NCBI RefSeq assembly: GCF_025602895.1
Contig: NW_026516207.1
Span: forward strand, 930,001 to 994,000
DNA length: 64,000 nucleotides
DNA from: Polychytrium aggregatum
Lineage: Eukaryota > Chytridiomycota > Chytridiomycetes > Polychytriales
Reading direction: 5' to 3'
The position numbers were made by a program, and so were the translations under genes. Under the pieces are notes generated by a model that saw nothing but the letters and a program-made list of their open reading frames with translations, did no database searches and had not been told where the DNA came from. Shown in pieces: positions 35,301 through 47,400 of this stretch (within the stretch, counting starts at the first letter, position 1; every line of letters starts with the position of its first letter).

Positions 35301-37186
35301 TTTGTCAAGGTGGGTGCATCCCCGGGGCCATTGGGCTTGACTTGATCCCAGCGTCGTCCGATGTGAGCACGATGTGTAGCGGGTGTACCTTCCCATCCCT
35401 CACGCGCCCAGTCAGAGACCCCGACAAAAAGTGAAGTGCGGATTGTTCGGTCGCGATGGTGCTTGAGAGAGGCTAAGACTTGCCATGACCCTGTCAGCTC
35501 ACCTTGCAACCCGCTCCCCTCCCCGTATGGGCGTCTCTGATCCACTGTACGATACGAAAATGGCGGATCGGTTGTCACTGGATTTGAACATGGCGGTCAC
35601 AGAAATCTGGCGCCGCCAAGAACGAGTCTCGACAGGCCCGGGCAGTCTCTGGCAAGAACCAACAAGCCTCAGACGACAGCGATAGCGATAGCGATGATAG
35701 CGATGGCGACGACGAAACTGCCAACGCAGAAGTTGATTTGGATGGTCGCGATGCCACCCGAGACGGAGACGACGACGAGGACAGCGACGATCAGAGAGCT
35801 CAGAAACCGCGCACCAAGGTCGACAAGCTGTTTGCCCGCAAGAACCTGACCGTGCTCTCGGACCACTATGCCAAGACCGTCGAGAAGGGTGGCGACGGCG
35901 ACGACGGCGACGACGACTTTTTAACTCTGAAGCGCGCGGATCACGACATCGACGACCTCTCGGTGAGCACTAGCGTCGGCATGCCATCCTGCCGTCGAGC
36001 TCCATGCATTTGCTCCGGACGGGATCCGCACTGAGTAGCGAGTGCAGAGACCAGGCTTGGTTTGGCTCTGGCGCCATATGGTTGTATGCGATGTTCGGCG
36101 ACAGGTGTGAATGCCAGCGGCGATTGGCACTCCACACTGACACTCACCACTAACACTCTCTGCCGGCACTCCGCCAACATTGACTCGCACGCTCACCAGA
36201 CGGGCCCCGTCGACCTCACAAAGAAGCAGCTGCAGACACTCAATCGGCGCGAGCGATTGAAGGAAAAGCTCAAATCCAAGCGAGTCGTCTTTGACGAGGA
36301 AGGCGAGGCCATCCAGATCAACAAGCTCGAGACCCTTGCCGAGTTCGAGGCCCAGAACGACATTGGCACCATCCAGCAGAGCTACCTTGAACAGAGCCGT
36401 GAGGCGATCCAAAAAGCCGACATTGACGACAAGCGGATCGCCAAAGAGAAGAACCAGGCCAAGAAGCGAGAGAAGAAGCGCAAACAGAAGCTGGCCCGTG
36501 ACGAGGTGAGATGACTGCCTCATTCCCCGCGCATTCGGAATCGATGAGAGGGGGAGGGATGTCGTTGAGGAGTCGGACTGCCACGAGGCAATTGAGCCGT
36601 GCTGAGTCGAGGGTCGTTTTTCCGGATTGCACAGCCGGGACGCATGCGGATGGATGCTCGGTCGTGCCGCCGTGATGGTCGGCCCTGTTTGATGGAAAGT
36701 CGTGCGAGGGTGGCCAGCAGCCGGTAACGACGGGGCAGAGGAACGAGCAACCGGGCTGATCCCGCGGATGTCTTTGAACAGGACGATGACGGCGACGCGG
36801 GTGTCGAGCTTGTGCCGTACGAAGAAGATGGCGATGACAACAGCGATGATGGTGACGACGATGGCGATGAATACGATGGCGATGAGTACGACGGACGCGA
36901 TAGCAACTTCAACAACGGTGGCGACGACGACGACGACGACAACGACGACGGCTGGGACTCGGTCGACGCGGATGGCGGAATTGATGTTAACCTTGATGAG
37001 GAAGACGACAATGTCGGACCAAAGCACCCGCGACAACCCATAGCCCTCCATGGCAAGCGCAAAGCCGGCCACGACCGGAGCGGTACGGACGATGCCCGGG
37101 GCAATGCCAGCAAGAAGCTCAAGGGCAAGTGGAATGTGGATGAGAAGACGCTGGAACAAATGGCGCTTTCGCTGCTGGGCAACTGA
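32309..37186 (+). CDS. DBP4: DEAD-box RNA helicase Dbp4 (Hca4), 18S rRNA processing
   Basis: ATP-dependent RNA helicase of the small-subunit processome, releasing U14 snoRNA from pre-rRNA. The start at 32309 gives a basic N-terminus ([17 protein letters not shown]). All DEAD-box motifs are present across exons: FADLPLS and TEIQ (Q motif), AAKTGSGKT (I), PTREL (Ia), TPGRLL (Ib), [13 protein letters not shown] (II), FSATQT (III), ARGLDFP (V) and HRVGRTARY (VI). Dbp4-specific parts follow: [20 protein letters not shown] (DUF4217-type domain), [40 protein letters not shown], and a C-terminal acidic region of Asp runs before [11 protein letters not shown] and the stop at 37186. About eleven exons; every junction checked preserves frame. 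Introns of 100-300 bases, one with a minisatellite. Confidence 0.96.
32797..32885 (+). repeat. 12-bp minisatellite in a DBP4 intron
   Basis: Seven or so copies of a CATCGWCMTCTG-like 12-base unit between the donor near 32730 and the acceptor near 33002. Confidence 0.85.
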
Positions 37187-40020
37187 GACCGACCCGTGTT
37201 GGGGATGTCGCATTTTCTGGGTTCCGAATACACACTCGCCCCATCGCCCTGGGTGTCGACCACACTCACATTCCCTGTCCATCTCGCTCATGCCCTGCGG
37301 CCAGGGCAGGGCAGCAAGTACAACCCGACCTCCACCAAGCGGCAGCACCCAGCAGCACCACGGCGAAGGAACAGGGCCAGATCGCCTTGTGCCAATCGAG
37401 ACAAGCAGCGGACACGGGAACAGCCGCGGATACAGAAACCAGACACGTGAGGGCACACCTGGCCAGCCACGAGGGGCGGCTGACCCGCCGCGCCTTGTGG
37501 GCGACGCGGGGGTGATCAGGGGACAATCTGCAGTGCTTTGCGATGCCTTGCGATGGTTTGCAGTGTTTCGCTGGGAGGCCGCTGATGACCCGCGAGTGCT
37601 TGCAAGGACATATCTGCGAGTGCCTGCAAGGACATGTCTGCGATGGCCACAAGGACATGGCCGGCGCAAGCACACTTGCGCCGTTTGGGAATCGCGGTGG
37701 CTGTGGCTGCAGCCATCGGGGTGCTCGTGACAGCCGCAACCGAGGCATGTGCCAGTCGCAGTGCCGGAGCGCGGCTGCTGCCCATGGTCTCTGCCATGGT
37801 GAGGTGTTCCTGCTCTTGCGCCAGCCAGCGACGACTGCTGCAGCCCCGACGCAACCGGCATCCACGGCCCCATGCCGGCCAACCCACCGGCAGCCCAAAG
37901 CCGGTGCGGGCAAGCCAATGGCGAACCTGTAGCGAACCAATGGCGAACCAATGGCGGCCCAGCACAGCGGCGTTCATGGGGACGGCTTTCCCCTCCCGCC
38001 CAAAGCAAGAGACCGAAAAGAAAGGAAAGGGGCAACGGTGCGACACGGAGGCGAGATCCCCACCACGGCCCCCGGACGAATCGCCAGCCGCGCACAGACG
38101 TGACCGCGACGGACGTGACCGCTCCATAGGACCGGCGCGCAGCGATTGCGTTTGCGTCGCACCGAGCGATGTGCAATGGGCCACGGCCGTCCTTGAGCGA
38201 GGATGCTGCTTGCGAGAAGGGAGGTTGTCAAAGCGGGTGCAATTAAGTTACATGGAGTGGAGTGTGGGCTATATGGACTGTGAGTTGGATGGATGGAACA
38301 AGCTGTATGAACATCATGCACAAACCACATGCACAAACTTCGTTCACAAACTACATGCACACCGCATTACTTGTAACATCCCAGCTCGACTGCCTCTGAT
38401 TGGTGCTGTGCCCGGACAGGGGCAGATTATCAACGCAGAAACGCAGTTCGTCTATGGCATCGGACTGCATGCCACCCGCGGTCGCTCGTGGACAGGAAGC
38501 GTTCGACCCGACCACTTCTCGACCCAACCGCATCTCGGCCGTTGCCCGCCTCGGCTATTCGACAGCACCGCGCTTCGACTCGTTTTCCCACCACCACATC
38601 CTCCTCCTCCACATCCGCACCCCCTCCAACCGCACAGCACCCAGATCCCGCCCGATCCCAATGCCGCCGTCCCGTGTCCGTCCGCCGCTCGTCACTCGGC
38701 GCTTGGCCATCACACGCAGCGCACAAGGCCGTGGCGGCGTCGCTGCTGGCCTCAAGGCGCCCGTCCGTGGTGTGGGCGTGCCAGTGCCACGTCTGTGCGT
38801 GGGCCTTTCTTTTTTGTGTCGCCCTGCCCTTGGGCCCCCTCGTTACCGCCGAGGATCACTCGCGGGCGGTTCCAAGGCCGTCCCAAGGCCGCTCCACCAC
38901 AAGGCCTGCACAAGGCAACATGGGTCGCAAATTCCTTTGCATGGGTGGGAAAGCGGCTATTCCCTTGGCTATTCCCTTGGCTGCTCCCTTGGCTGTTCTC
39001 GTCGCTGCTGATCTGGTTGCTCCTCTGGTTACTTCTCTGGTTGCTCCTCTGGTTAATCTGGTTACTCTGGTTGCTCCTCTCGTTGCCGCTCTCCTTCTCG
39101 GCCCGTTTTCACCCCGCGCACTATTCCTGCCGCCCCTCGGCTCTCGCCCCACCGCCCCGGCCTCCTCGTCCGCGCCGCTCTCGTCTCTCCCATCCTGCCG
39201 CTGCTCAGGAGAAAAACCGGGGCCGTCTGTTCGCCCCAGCGCCTCGCCTTGATCCGCACAGCACTGAACCACCGATATCCTCCTGGCCTTCCGCCTGGGC
39301 CTGCGTTCCTCCACCTTCCTGCCTGAAGCATTAGCCGAGGTAAGCACTCGGTACTGTTGCCAGTCCCCGGTCCTCCCTGGCCCAGCACACGGTCCCCTCC
39401 CCTCCAATACCCAGTTGCAACCCCCCCCCACGGGCTCCTCGAGCGTGTGCGATTCCGTCCATGTGCAATTCTGGCCCGTGGCGAGATGCTTCTCCCTCTC
39501 GATCAGCCAGTGCCGCTGCAATCGTTCTCCTCCTCTCTCCCTCCACCCACCCACCGACCGGTGCCCACTGCCTTGAAATTGCACTCCGTCCTTGCTCTGT
39601 CTCCCGCGCACCCGTCGGAGCACCTGCCATTCTGCCCTGGTTGCTCCTGTCTCCCACCCCGCCTCACCTTTCCCCTTGACCACAATCCAGTCCGTCGTTC
39701 CCACTCATTCGATCGGCCGTTGGTCCATTGGGCTGATCGCCATCGACTCCATTGGCTCTTCGTTTCCTCCTGCATCGATTTCCTCAGCTCCATCGGTTCC
39801 CACTTACTTCCATCGAGCCCCTTTACTTCCGTTGATTCGCATCTGCCTCATCCGCCCCCACGACCTCCAAGCTCGCTGACCCCCCTGCCATTCGTCTGCA
39901 TCTTCTCTCAGCTCCAATCTTACGGACCAACCCACGCATTCTCGGACAGTTCAACCCAGAGGTGCTGGCATCCCCTTGGCTGTTGCTCCAATCCCATCAA
40001 CGCAACTCTCCAACTCTCTC
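37187..40020. other. Long intergenic region upstream of the zinc-finger gene
   Basis: 2.8 kb with no recognisable protein family on either strand despite long open frames, which are low-complexity and biased. Features seen: direct repeats near 37590-37660 (TGCAAGGACAT) and 37920-37955 (GCGAACCAATG), an array of TTGGCTATTCCC and GGTTGCTCCTCT units (38945-39080), and a strongly pyrimidine-rich plus strand from about 39100 on. A possible donor at 39339 (GAGGTAAGC) suggests a 5'-UTR intron of the transcription factor. tRNA-like signals were looked for near 38498 and not accepted. Confidence 0.45.
38945..39080 (+). repeat. Imperfect 12-bp tandem repeats
   Basis: Units of TTGGCTATTCCC change into CTGGTTGCTCCT-type units over about 135 bases, ending near 39080. 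Confidence 0.65.
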
Positions 40021-43014
40021 ATGGAAATCTCGCCAGTCTCATCGACCGCTGCTCCCCTGGAGTCGGCCTCGGCCATCATGCCGAGCCACATGCGGGTGAT
40101 TGCTGACCCCCCCATCCTGCCCAGCAACACCACTCCCATCTCGGCTGGCCTGCCCTCCAGCAGCCATCTGTCTGCGCATGCCGCCCCTTCGCTGCAGCCA
40201 CTGCAGACCCGCTTCTACAACTCGCCTCCTATATACCCGCAGCCTCATCCCCAGGTCCCCTCTCAATACTCTCGTCCGGCCCATCCACCATCATCGGCCC
40301 CGTTGTCGTCGTCGTCGCCGGCCCAGCAGCATCCCGGCCATCTCTCCCAGCCCTTCGACATGAGTTCCGGCCTTGCCTCCCAGGCTGTCCTGCCTCCACA
40401 CTCCCAACCCCAGCGACATCTCTATGACGCCGCGAGTCCGGCCCGCGAAACGTCAAAGTCCCAGGACCCAGCTGCGCTGCCGTCTGCCGGACACTTTGCT
40501 TATTCCACACCCCCGGGCTCCAATCCCCTGTCGCCATTCGGAGGCCAGTCTCCTCGCATCGATACTGGGTCGCTGCCGCAGGGCCAGCAGCCTCATCTCG
40601 CCGGGCTCCAGACCCATCTCGCTGCCTCCCTGCCAATGCCTTCGCCAGTCTCGTCGTCGCCCATGGCGCCCTATCCGCCACAGACCTCGCTCAACTCGGC
40701 ACCGGGCCAGCATGCAATCTATTCATCGGCCCCGGCGTCGGCCCCAGCATCGACCGAGCCGTCTCGTCGATCCCGGTCGTTCTCGCATCAACCGTCGCCG
40801 CCGAGCTCAATGTTCCAACAGAGCATGGGCGCACCACCGCTGGATCAGTACAGCCCCAACTCTCTGCCTCCGCCGCCGTCGTTCTCGAACCCTCAGTTCG
40901 GCTATCCACCGTCGGTCGCTTCGGGCGCACCCCGGGTGGATGTCCTGCCGCAACGCTTCTACCCATCGATGGCCTCGGCCCCACCCGTGCCCTCCCACTT
41001 TCCCAATGGCGGTACACCTATGGGCCCGCCGGCGGACATGGAGACTGCTCGCCGTTCATCTATCCATGGCTATCCAGGCTACTCGCAGCCGGTCCTGCAG
41101 TCGTCGATGCAGCAGCGATCCATGCATCCCGGAGCACAGCACGCGCGGGCACACCCCCAATCGTTTCCCATGGTCTCGGCCAATCCCGAGAACATGGCAT
41201 ATGGGATGCATCCGCCGGCAGATCCTGGCCCGTACGAGTCGTATCCTCCTCATCCGTCGCACCCGCCACCTCCGTCCGGGTCGCTGGTACACATGACCCC
41301 GTACTCGGACCCGATCCCCACGCCCTCACGGACCTACAATCTCTCGATCCCGATCCAGCTGCTACCAAAGTCTCCTCATTCGGCCGCACCGCAGCTGGGC
41401 GACGATCTCTCCTCGCCCACCAGTCAGTCACCGCTGGATCCGGCAGACAAATCCGCCGCTGCTGCCCTCTCGAGCCCCGAGGCCGGCAAATCGGGATCGG
41501 GAGACCCCCGCCCTATCAAGGAAAAGCGGCATACATGCCCCGTCTGCAAGCAGATGTTTTCCAGAAAGTACAATATGAATCAGGTAAGCGCTGTCCCATA
41601 TGCAGCGCGTGTGTCGCATGTCCATGGCGCGAGGCAGGATCGGATCATGTCTCCATCCTTCCGAGACGGCTGCATTCTGGACCATGGAACGAGGATATGT
41701 ATTATCCAACAGAAGCCTGGACACATCTGCAGGCGGCAGATCGATTGGGCAAGCGTCGACGGACAGAGATCACAAGGATCTTTTGCATGGTTCCGATTCA
41801 CCCAACGGAGCCGCGGGCCTGGAACGGTGCCACATTTCCGCCACTCGGCACGACCCTTGACCCCTCCTCCGCTCTCCTTTCTGATCCCCCTCCCAGCACA
41901 TGTTTGTTCATGGCGACAACCGCACGCGCGACCATTCTTGCGGGAAATGCGGCCGCTCGTACTATCGCTCCGCTGTAAGTGGGTTGGTGTGCAAGTGGAT
42001 CCGCCCAACGGTGGCATAGTGGGGGAGCAGATGCCATCGCTGGCACCCAGACTCTACTTCAAGGCGAGAAAGGGTTCTCTGCGTGCAGCACAGCGTCCCG
42101 GCTAACGCATCGCACCGCACCCAACATTCGCACGATCACTTGTCTCTATTTGCGAACCCCCCTCCCCGACAGGATCTCCGCCGACACCTCCGAAGCCATG
42201 ACGCTGAAGATCCGCACAGGATTGATCATGGCCTCGCTGATGCGAGCCTGTCGGACTCGGCGATCCCGACACACGATGTAAGTGCCACTCCATCCAGCCG
42301 CCATACCCCTGCCAAAGTCAACGTATCGGTCGTCTCTGTGAACACCAATGGCGCTCAGTGCCATTCCAGTGTTCGCTCTCGCCGGCTGACTGGCTGGACT
42401 GGTTGACTGGCTCGACTGGCTGACTGACTAACGGATTGGCTCTTGCTGGCCCTCAGCTCCCTCCGGTCCCCGATATGGCCAGAGGACCTGCGTCGGCCGC
42501 CTCTGCGCCTGGCAGCGCTCCGTACACAGGACCTGCAGCATGGTTGATGCCCGAGCCCGGGCTGGGCGAGCGACCGTACAGCGGTGGTCTCCAGGAGAGC
42601 TACTACAACCCTATCCCGCCAGCGTCGTCGCATCCGGGCCTCATGGGCAGCTATTCCGCCCCGTCTCAGTTCTCATATGGGCCGTACTACCAGCCGCCCC
42701 CGGTGGCCTTCCACAACGGCATCATGGGCTCGGAGCAGGGTCTCCAGCCCCCTCCTCCAGCTCCTCCACCTCCTCACTCGGTCCCGGCCCCAGCTCTCGA
42801 TGGGCTCCGGCATCCCCAACCCGCGACCAAGTCGCTGCCGCTGGGATATCATCCTCCGATCAAGCCCGATGGCGACGACTATCGATCCGTGCACGGCAAC
42901 GAGTACCAGCAAGTCTTCCGAGGCGACCACGGCAGCGAGGGTGGCGGTGGAGGAGGAGGATCATCACGCCGACCCGACCTGAGCTTCCACAAAGTGATTG
43001 AGAACCAGTCCTAA
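40021..43014 (+). CDS. C2H2 zinc-finger transcription factor with long Pro/Ser-rich N-terminus
   Basis: Likely nuclear DNA-binding regulator. The first coding exon (40021 to about 41583) encodes about 520 residues rich in Pro, Ser, Gln and Ala with no fold visible, ending in the start of finger 1 (HTCPVCKQMFSRKYNMNQ). The next exon supplies its His pair (HMFVH) and the Cys pair of finger 2 (CGKCGRSYYRSA); the third supplies DLRRHLRSH. So both fingers are cut by introns, and both have complete Cys2-His2 ligands. The last exon (about 42457-43014) is Pro/Ser/Tyr-rich again with a poly-Gly run before RRPDLSFHKVIENQS and the stop. The start at 40021 is the first ATG in the frame. No close family was recognised, so the target pathway is unknown. 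Confidence 0.82.
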
Positions 43015-43911
43015 TCGTTACTGTTTGTCCATCGGCCTGCTTGTCTATCGGCCTGTTTGTCCATCGACCTGTCTGTCGGTCCATCGACTCGTCCGCCCAT
43101 TTGCCTCCTTTCTTCTTCTTGAGTCCTCTTCTCTCTGTCTGTCCGTCTATCTGTTTGTCTGTCTGTCTGTGTCGTCTAACCATCTACCAAGGTACCTCTC
43201 CCTCCGGCGCTCCCTCCTGTGCTCCCTCCTCCTCCTCCTCCTCCTCCTCCTCCTCCTCCTCCTCCATTTTTCTCTCTCTCCGTCTTTGCTCCCAAGTCTT
43301 CAACTTGCCTCTACTTGATTGGGTAATCTGTTGTTCCTTCATAGTCTCCGCCCCCCCCCTCTTTGAATCGTATTCAATGAATAGTCAGCATCGATTGATG
43401 CGCCTGCGTGCTGAGCCAAAAAGTACAACCGCATCCGTCTGAACAGCCGAGGGCAAAGTCATATTGGCATTGCTGTGTGGCTGCGACTGCCATGTGCGGC
43501 CATGAGTGTATATCCCTCAATCCATGTCCCCAGATCCCGGCGCTGATCTCTGCATTGCCAGGGACCAACATCCCAGCGACCATCTCGACCGACTCATCCA
43601 CCTGCTCGCAGCTGCTCGCACGCAATCGCATGGGCGCAATGGCATGGGCGCAATGCACCAGCCGCCCGTGGCTCCTCTCATGGTCATCCGCCATTCCCAT
43701 CTCCCCAAAATCGAAACAAGCCAATGTATCCACCCATCCACATCCATCCCCAAAGTTCAACCGCTCTTGGGCCCACGACCAAACTGCAAGGGCCTCAACT
43801 GTCGTGGAGCAAGGGGGAGCAGCCACGCACCAGCCCCATGACCACCAGCTCGTTCCGGCTGGTGGCTCGGCTGCGCGGAAATCGCTCACCGACCATATAC
43901 ACTTTATTCAG
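43015..43911. other. 3' flank of the zinc-finger gene
   Basis: The first 350 bases are pyrimidine-rich with CTGT/GTCTGTCT-type repeats and a (CTC)n tract. The remainder shows no conserved coding sequence; a 171-codon minus frame at 43374-43889 was considered and not accepted. Confidence 0.5.
43222..43266 (+). repeat. (CTC)n microsatellite
   Basis: About fourteen uninterrupted CTC units in the 3' flank of the zinc-finger gene. Confidence 0.95.
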
Positions 43912-44197
43912 AAAAAAAACGGGACAATATAGCCGTTTCCATGAACATGTAGTATGTGCTGTGCATGCGTCTAACTATGCCATAAGAAATATAACAGATC
44001 ACTTTGTCAGCCTCCGAGTGAAGACCACCGGTCGCTCTCCGGTCTCCACAATCGACCTGCACACTGGTCTCGGAGTGCCAGCGATGGATGGTGCTCTTGG
44101 ACACACTGAAGATGGAGGCAACCTTACACAGGCTATGGATGAGGGCGTAGCATCGCAATGCGGCGGTGCGAAAGTCGGATGTGTGGCGAATGGTCAT
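43904..44197 (-). pseudogene. Truncated transposase N-terminus with helix-turn-helix
   Basis: The frame starts MTIRHTSDFRTAALRCYAL and continues CKVASIFSVSKSTIHRW, a classical HTH of the Tc1/mariner-IS630 type (helix, turn, SKSTIHRW recognition helix). A weak second helical segment follows (LHSEADKVICYISYGI), then the frame runs into the left inverted repeat and stops. No catalytic domain remains. The HTH assignment is good; whether the full protein was a DDE transposase or an HTH-bearing nuclease of the same element family cannot be told. Confidence 0.6.
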
Positions 44198-44267
44198 GGC
44201 CAGCGCGCGATCACATTGGGTAACAAAATAGTCGATGAATGGTCAAAAACCCGGGTGTCCCGTTTTT
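43912..44267 (-). mobile_element. Short terminal-inverted-repeat element (MITE-like), about 0.36 kb
   Basis: The ends are a 12-base perfect inverted repeat, AAAAACGGGACA on the left (43915-43926) and its complement on the right (44267-44256), extended on the left by further A residues. No clear target-site duplication was seen. The only frame inside is a transposase-like N-terminus on minus starting about 60 bases from the right end. Size and content suggest an internally deleted copy. The right end shares AAACGGGACACCC with the right end of the element at 11234-12308. Confidence 0.65.
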
Positions 44268-44418
44268 AATTGGATCGCCCGTAAATACCACGGGCACGCC
44301 CCCTTGCCCCCCCCCATCACCCCCGATGATCCTCAGTCGACTCGTCCGCCGGATCAAGCCCACCGCTGCCTTCATCTGCCCAAAGCGACCCTTCCTCTTC
44401 CCTCCCGTTCGCTCCAAT

Positions 44419-47400
44419 ATGTCCGAATACCCTGCCATCCGCCGCGACGAGTCCGTCACCGAGAGTCTCCACGGCAACATCATCAAGGTGGGCCACAAAT
44501 CGCTTGATGGCCGCTGACCATCGGCTCCCTTCCCTCCTTCCTCTTTCTCTAGTCTGCTCCCTTCTCCCCCCCCTCCTCCCATCAGACATTGTGACATATG
44601 GGCATAACCGAGGCATCTTTCCAGCCCTTGGCGTTGTCATCGACACAACTTGCCAACAGCACACGCTACCAGCAGCGATTATTGGGTTCTTTGCTTCCGT
44701 TGCGGACTTGCCGTCTCCCAGGCTCGGCAGGCGAAATGGATCGGGGATGCAAGCGCCCATCGAGCAAGCCGTTTGCTTCGATCTGCCGCTGGCATCCGTT
44801 TGTCGTGGGGCCCCATCCGCTGATCAGCACATGTTTCGTTGGGCCCATTTCCGGCTTTCGCCTATACAGGCAGCTGACATTGACCACATTTCTCTTCCAT
44901 ATGCAAACGCCGCGGATCTTCTCTCCCTCTTCCTCCCTCTCTCTCTCTGGATCGCTCGCTCGCTAATGCTGACTAGGATCCTTACCGATGGCTCGAAGAT
45001 CCCGATGCGCCCGAAACAGTCGAGTTCGTCAACAACCAAAACACGTTCTTCCAGTCCATCATCGCCAAGAACACCTGGAAGGAGACCTTCCGCGAGCGTT
45101 TGACCAAGATGTTCAACTACGAGAGGTCTCGTGTTTCTCTCTCACCAGCATTTGTAACGCCCTACGACCTCTCTCTGTTCCTGCGCCATGGCTGGTGTCC
45201 TGACGATCTCTTCCACGTATTCCTCCTCCTCGTATGCCGCCGCCGCCTCAATCTGGTCGCGCCGCAATGCAGATTCGGCTGCCCCTTCAAGCGTGGCGAC
45301 AGCTACTACTACTTCCACAACAGTGGCCTTCAGGCCCAGTCTGTCCTCTACAAGCAGGACTCGCTTACGGGCGAGCCCAAAGTCTTCTTTGATGTAAGTC
45401 GCTTACAGGACACGGATTCGCCCGCGGCGCTGTCTTGGCCGGTCATGTACGAGATGGCTGTCAAGATTGATGTCCTCGCGCCCAAGATCGATGGCTGAGA
45501 ATGTGGACGGCAAGGAAACTAGCGTCTGACTCGTGCCGCTGGGTCGGCATCTGTGCCTGCGTCCTCTATCCGCAGCCCAACACCCTTTCCGAAGATGGCA
45601 CCGTCTCCCTCAACACTTATAGCTTCTCGGAGTCGGGCGATCTGTTTGCCTATGCCCTGTGAGTCTCTGTCCAATATCCGCTCTTTCGATCGTGGCTTTG
45701 ATGTCCGTCCATATCATGTCCATCATACTGACCAAATCTCCCGCATCTATCAATGCCGATCACCGTGGAATCTCTGCATCCACAGCTCGGCCAGCGGCAG
45801 TGACTGGGTCACCATCCACGTCAAGAGCACCAAGGATGGTGCCACTGGAGAGGTTGATGATCCGGTTCACTGGTGAGCATGACCGGCGACTGAAGCAAAA
45901 GGGGGGGGGCGACCGAAGCAAAAGGAGCACCCGTCACTTCGACACATTCTTTGCAACGACTGACGTCCATCGCACCCTTGGTCTGCCCCGGCTCTAGGGC
46001 CAAGTTCACGAGCATCGAATGGACCCACGACGAGAAGGGATATTTCTACACCAGCTATCCCAAGCCCGAGAATGTCTCGGGCGACAAGGCTGGCACTGAA
46101 ACCAACCAGAACACAAACGCTGCGCTGTACTATCACCGCATCGGTAAGTGAGCTACCGCCGACGAGATTGTGCCAGCTGCTGGAAAGCAGCCTGAAGGGT
46201 GGCCAGCGTGTGCGTTGACCTTGTTGCGGGCTTCTTCTTTTGACTCTGCATTCTCTCGTATGCTAGGCAAGCCGCAGAGCGAGGACGTCTTGATCTGGAA
46301 GGACCCCGAGCACCCGCAGTACATGCCCGGCAGCGTGGTGTCCGACGACGGAAAGTACCTGATTGTCAGCATCAGCGAGAGCTGCGATCCCGCCAACCTG
46401 GTCTACTACTTTGACCTTGAGGCCAATGGCATCAATGGTGAGTATGGGCTGCGGGACCGCCTCTTGGCAAATCCCACTGCCTTTCGTCCTTGGGTTTGTG
46501 GGGAACAATAGTCACGCATCACTGCCCGCGGGTCTCTGCGTGTGCATCTTGGTGTCCCGATGCTCGTTTAGCCGGCTCACACATCCAAACTGCCCAAACA
46601 GAACGCCCCCAGTTCGTCGCTGTCAAGGAGTAAGTGGCCGCCTGCTTTGATGGAAAGGACGAGGAGGATGCCTGTGCAGTATCACCAGCTATCGCTTGCC
46701 CTGTGCGACTGTGTCACTAAGAATGTCGCTGCCTTGGAACTGCAGCAAATTTGAGTACTCGTACTCGTACATCACCAACGAGGGATCGGTCTTCTATTTC
46801 ACGACCACCGATGGTGCTCCCAAGCGCCGTGTTGTCAAGTATGACATCAACAACACGGAGGCAGTAAGTAGCCCAGCTGTTGATTGAGATGGCGCATAGC
46901 ACTCCTTCGATCTAGCACCGTCCCACTCGTTCTCACTGGCTAATGTCCCGTCGTCGCTGTCGATTTGCTGTCCCCAGGGCTTCATCGAAGTTGTCCCTGA
47001 GCGGGATGACCTGCTCGAAGACGTCAGCGTCATCGATCACAACAAGCTCGTGCTGATCTACCTCCAGGACGTCAAGAGTGTTGGCTATCTCTACAGCCTC
47101 GAGGGATCGCAGCTTGCCAAGTTGCCTCTCCCCGTCGGTGTCATCGTGAGCTCGCTGTCGAGCAAAAAGAAGAGCAAGGAACTCTTTTACAGCGTCATCA
47201 GCTTCCTCAGCCCCGGCGTCATCTACCGCTACGATGTCGACACTCTGGAGCAGACCGTGTTCCGACAGGTTCACCTCGAAGGGTGCGTATCCGGTGTGTG
47301 GGACTCGGCACAGCCTCACGCCGCCTCTGATGCGTATTCCGCTGCACAGAGCTCCATGAGTGTGGACATGCATCCTCACCGACGTGCGTTCAAGCATGGG

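Noticed and set aside
35921-38176. 751-codon minus-strand frame
   Set aside because: It lies antisense to DBP4's acidic and basic exons and reflects codon bias; no protein family is recognisable.
38421-38520. Possible tRNA (T-arm-like GTTCGACCC near 38498)
   Set aside because: No A-box, no matching acceptor stem and no cloverleaf could be drawn.
37634-39334. 566-codon plus-strand open frame
   Set aside because: Composition is low-complexity (Arg, Pro, Leu, Trp runs from tandem repeats); no family motif, and overlapping frames are equally open. Treated as GC-rich non-coding sequence.
43374-43889. 171-codon minus-strand frame beside the short element
   Set aside because: Trp/Cys/Gly-rich product with no recognisable domain and no supporting splice or promoter context.
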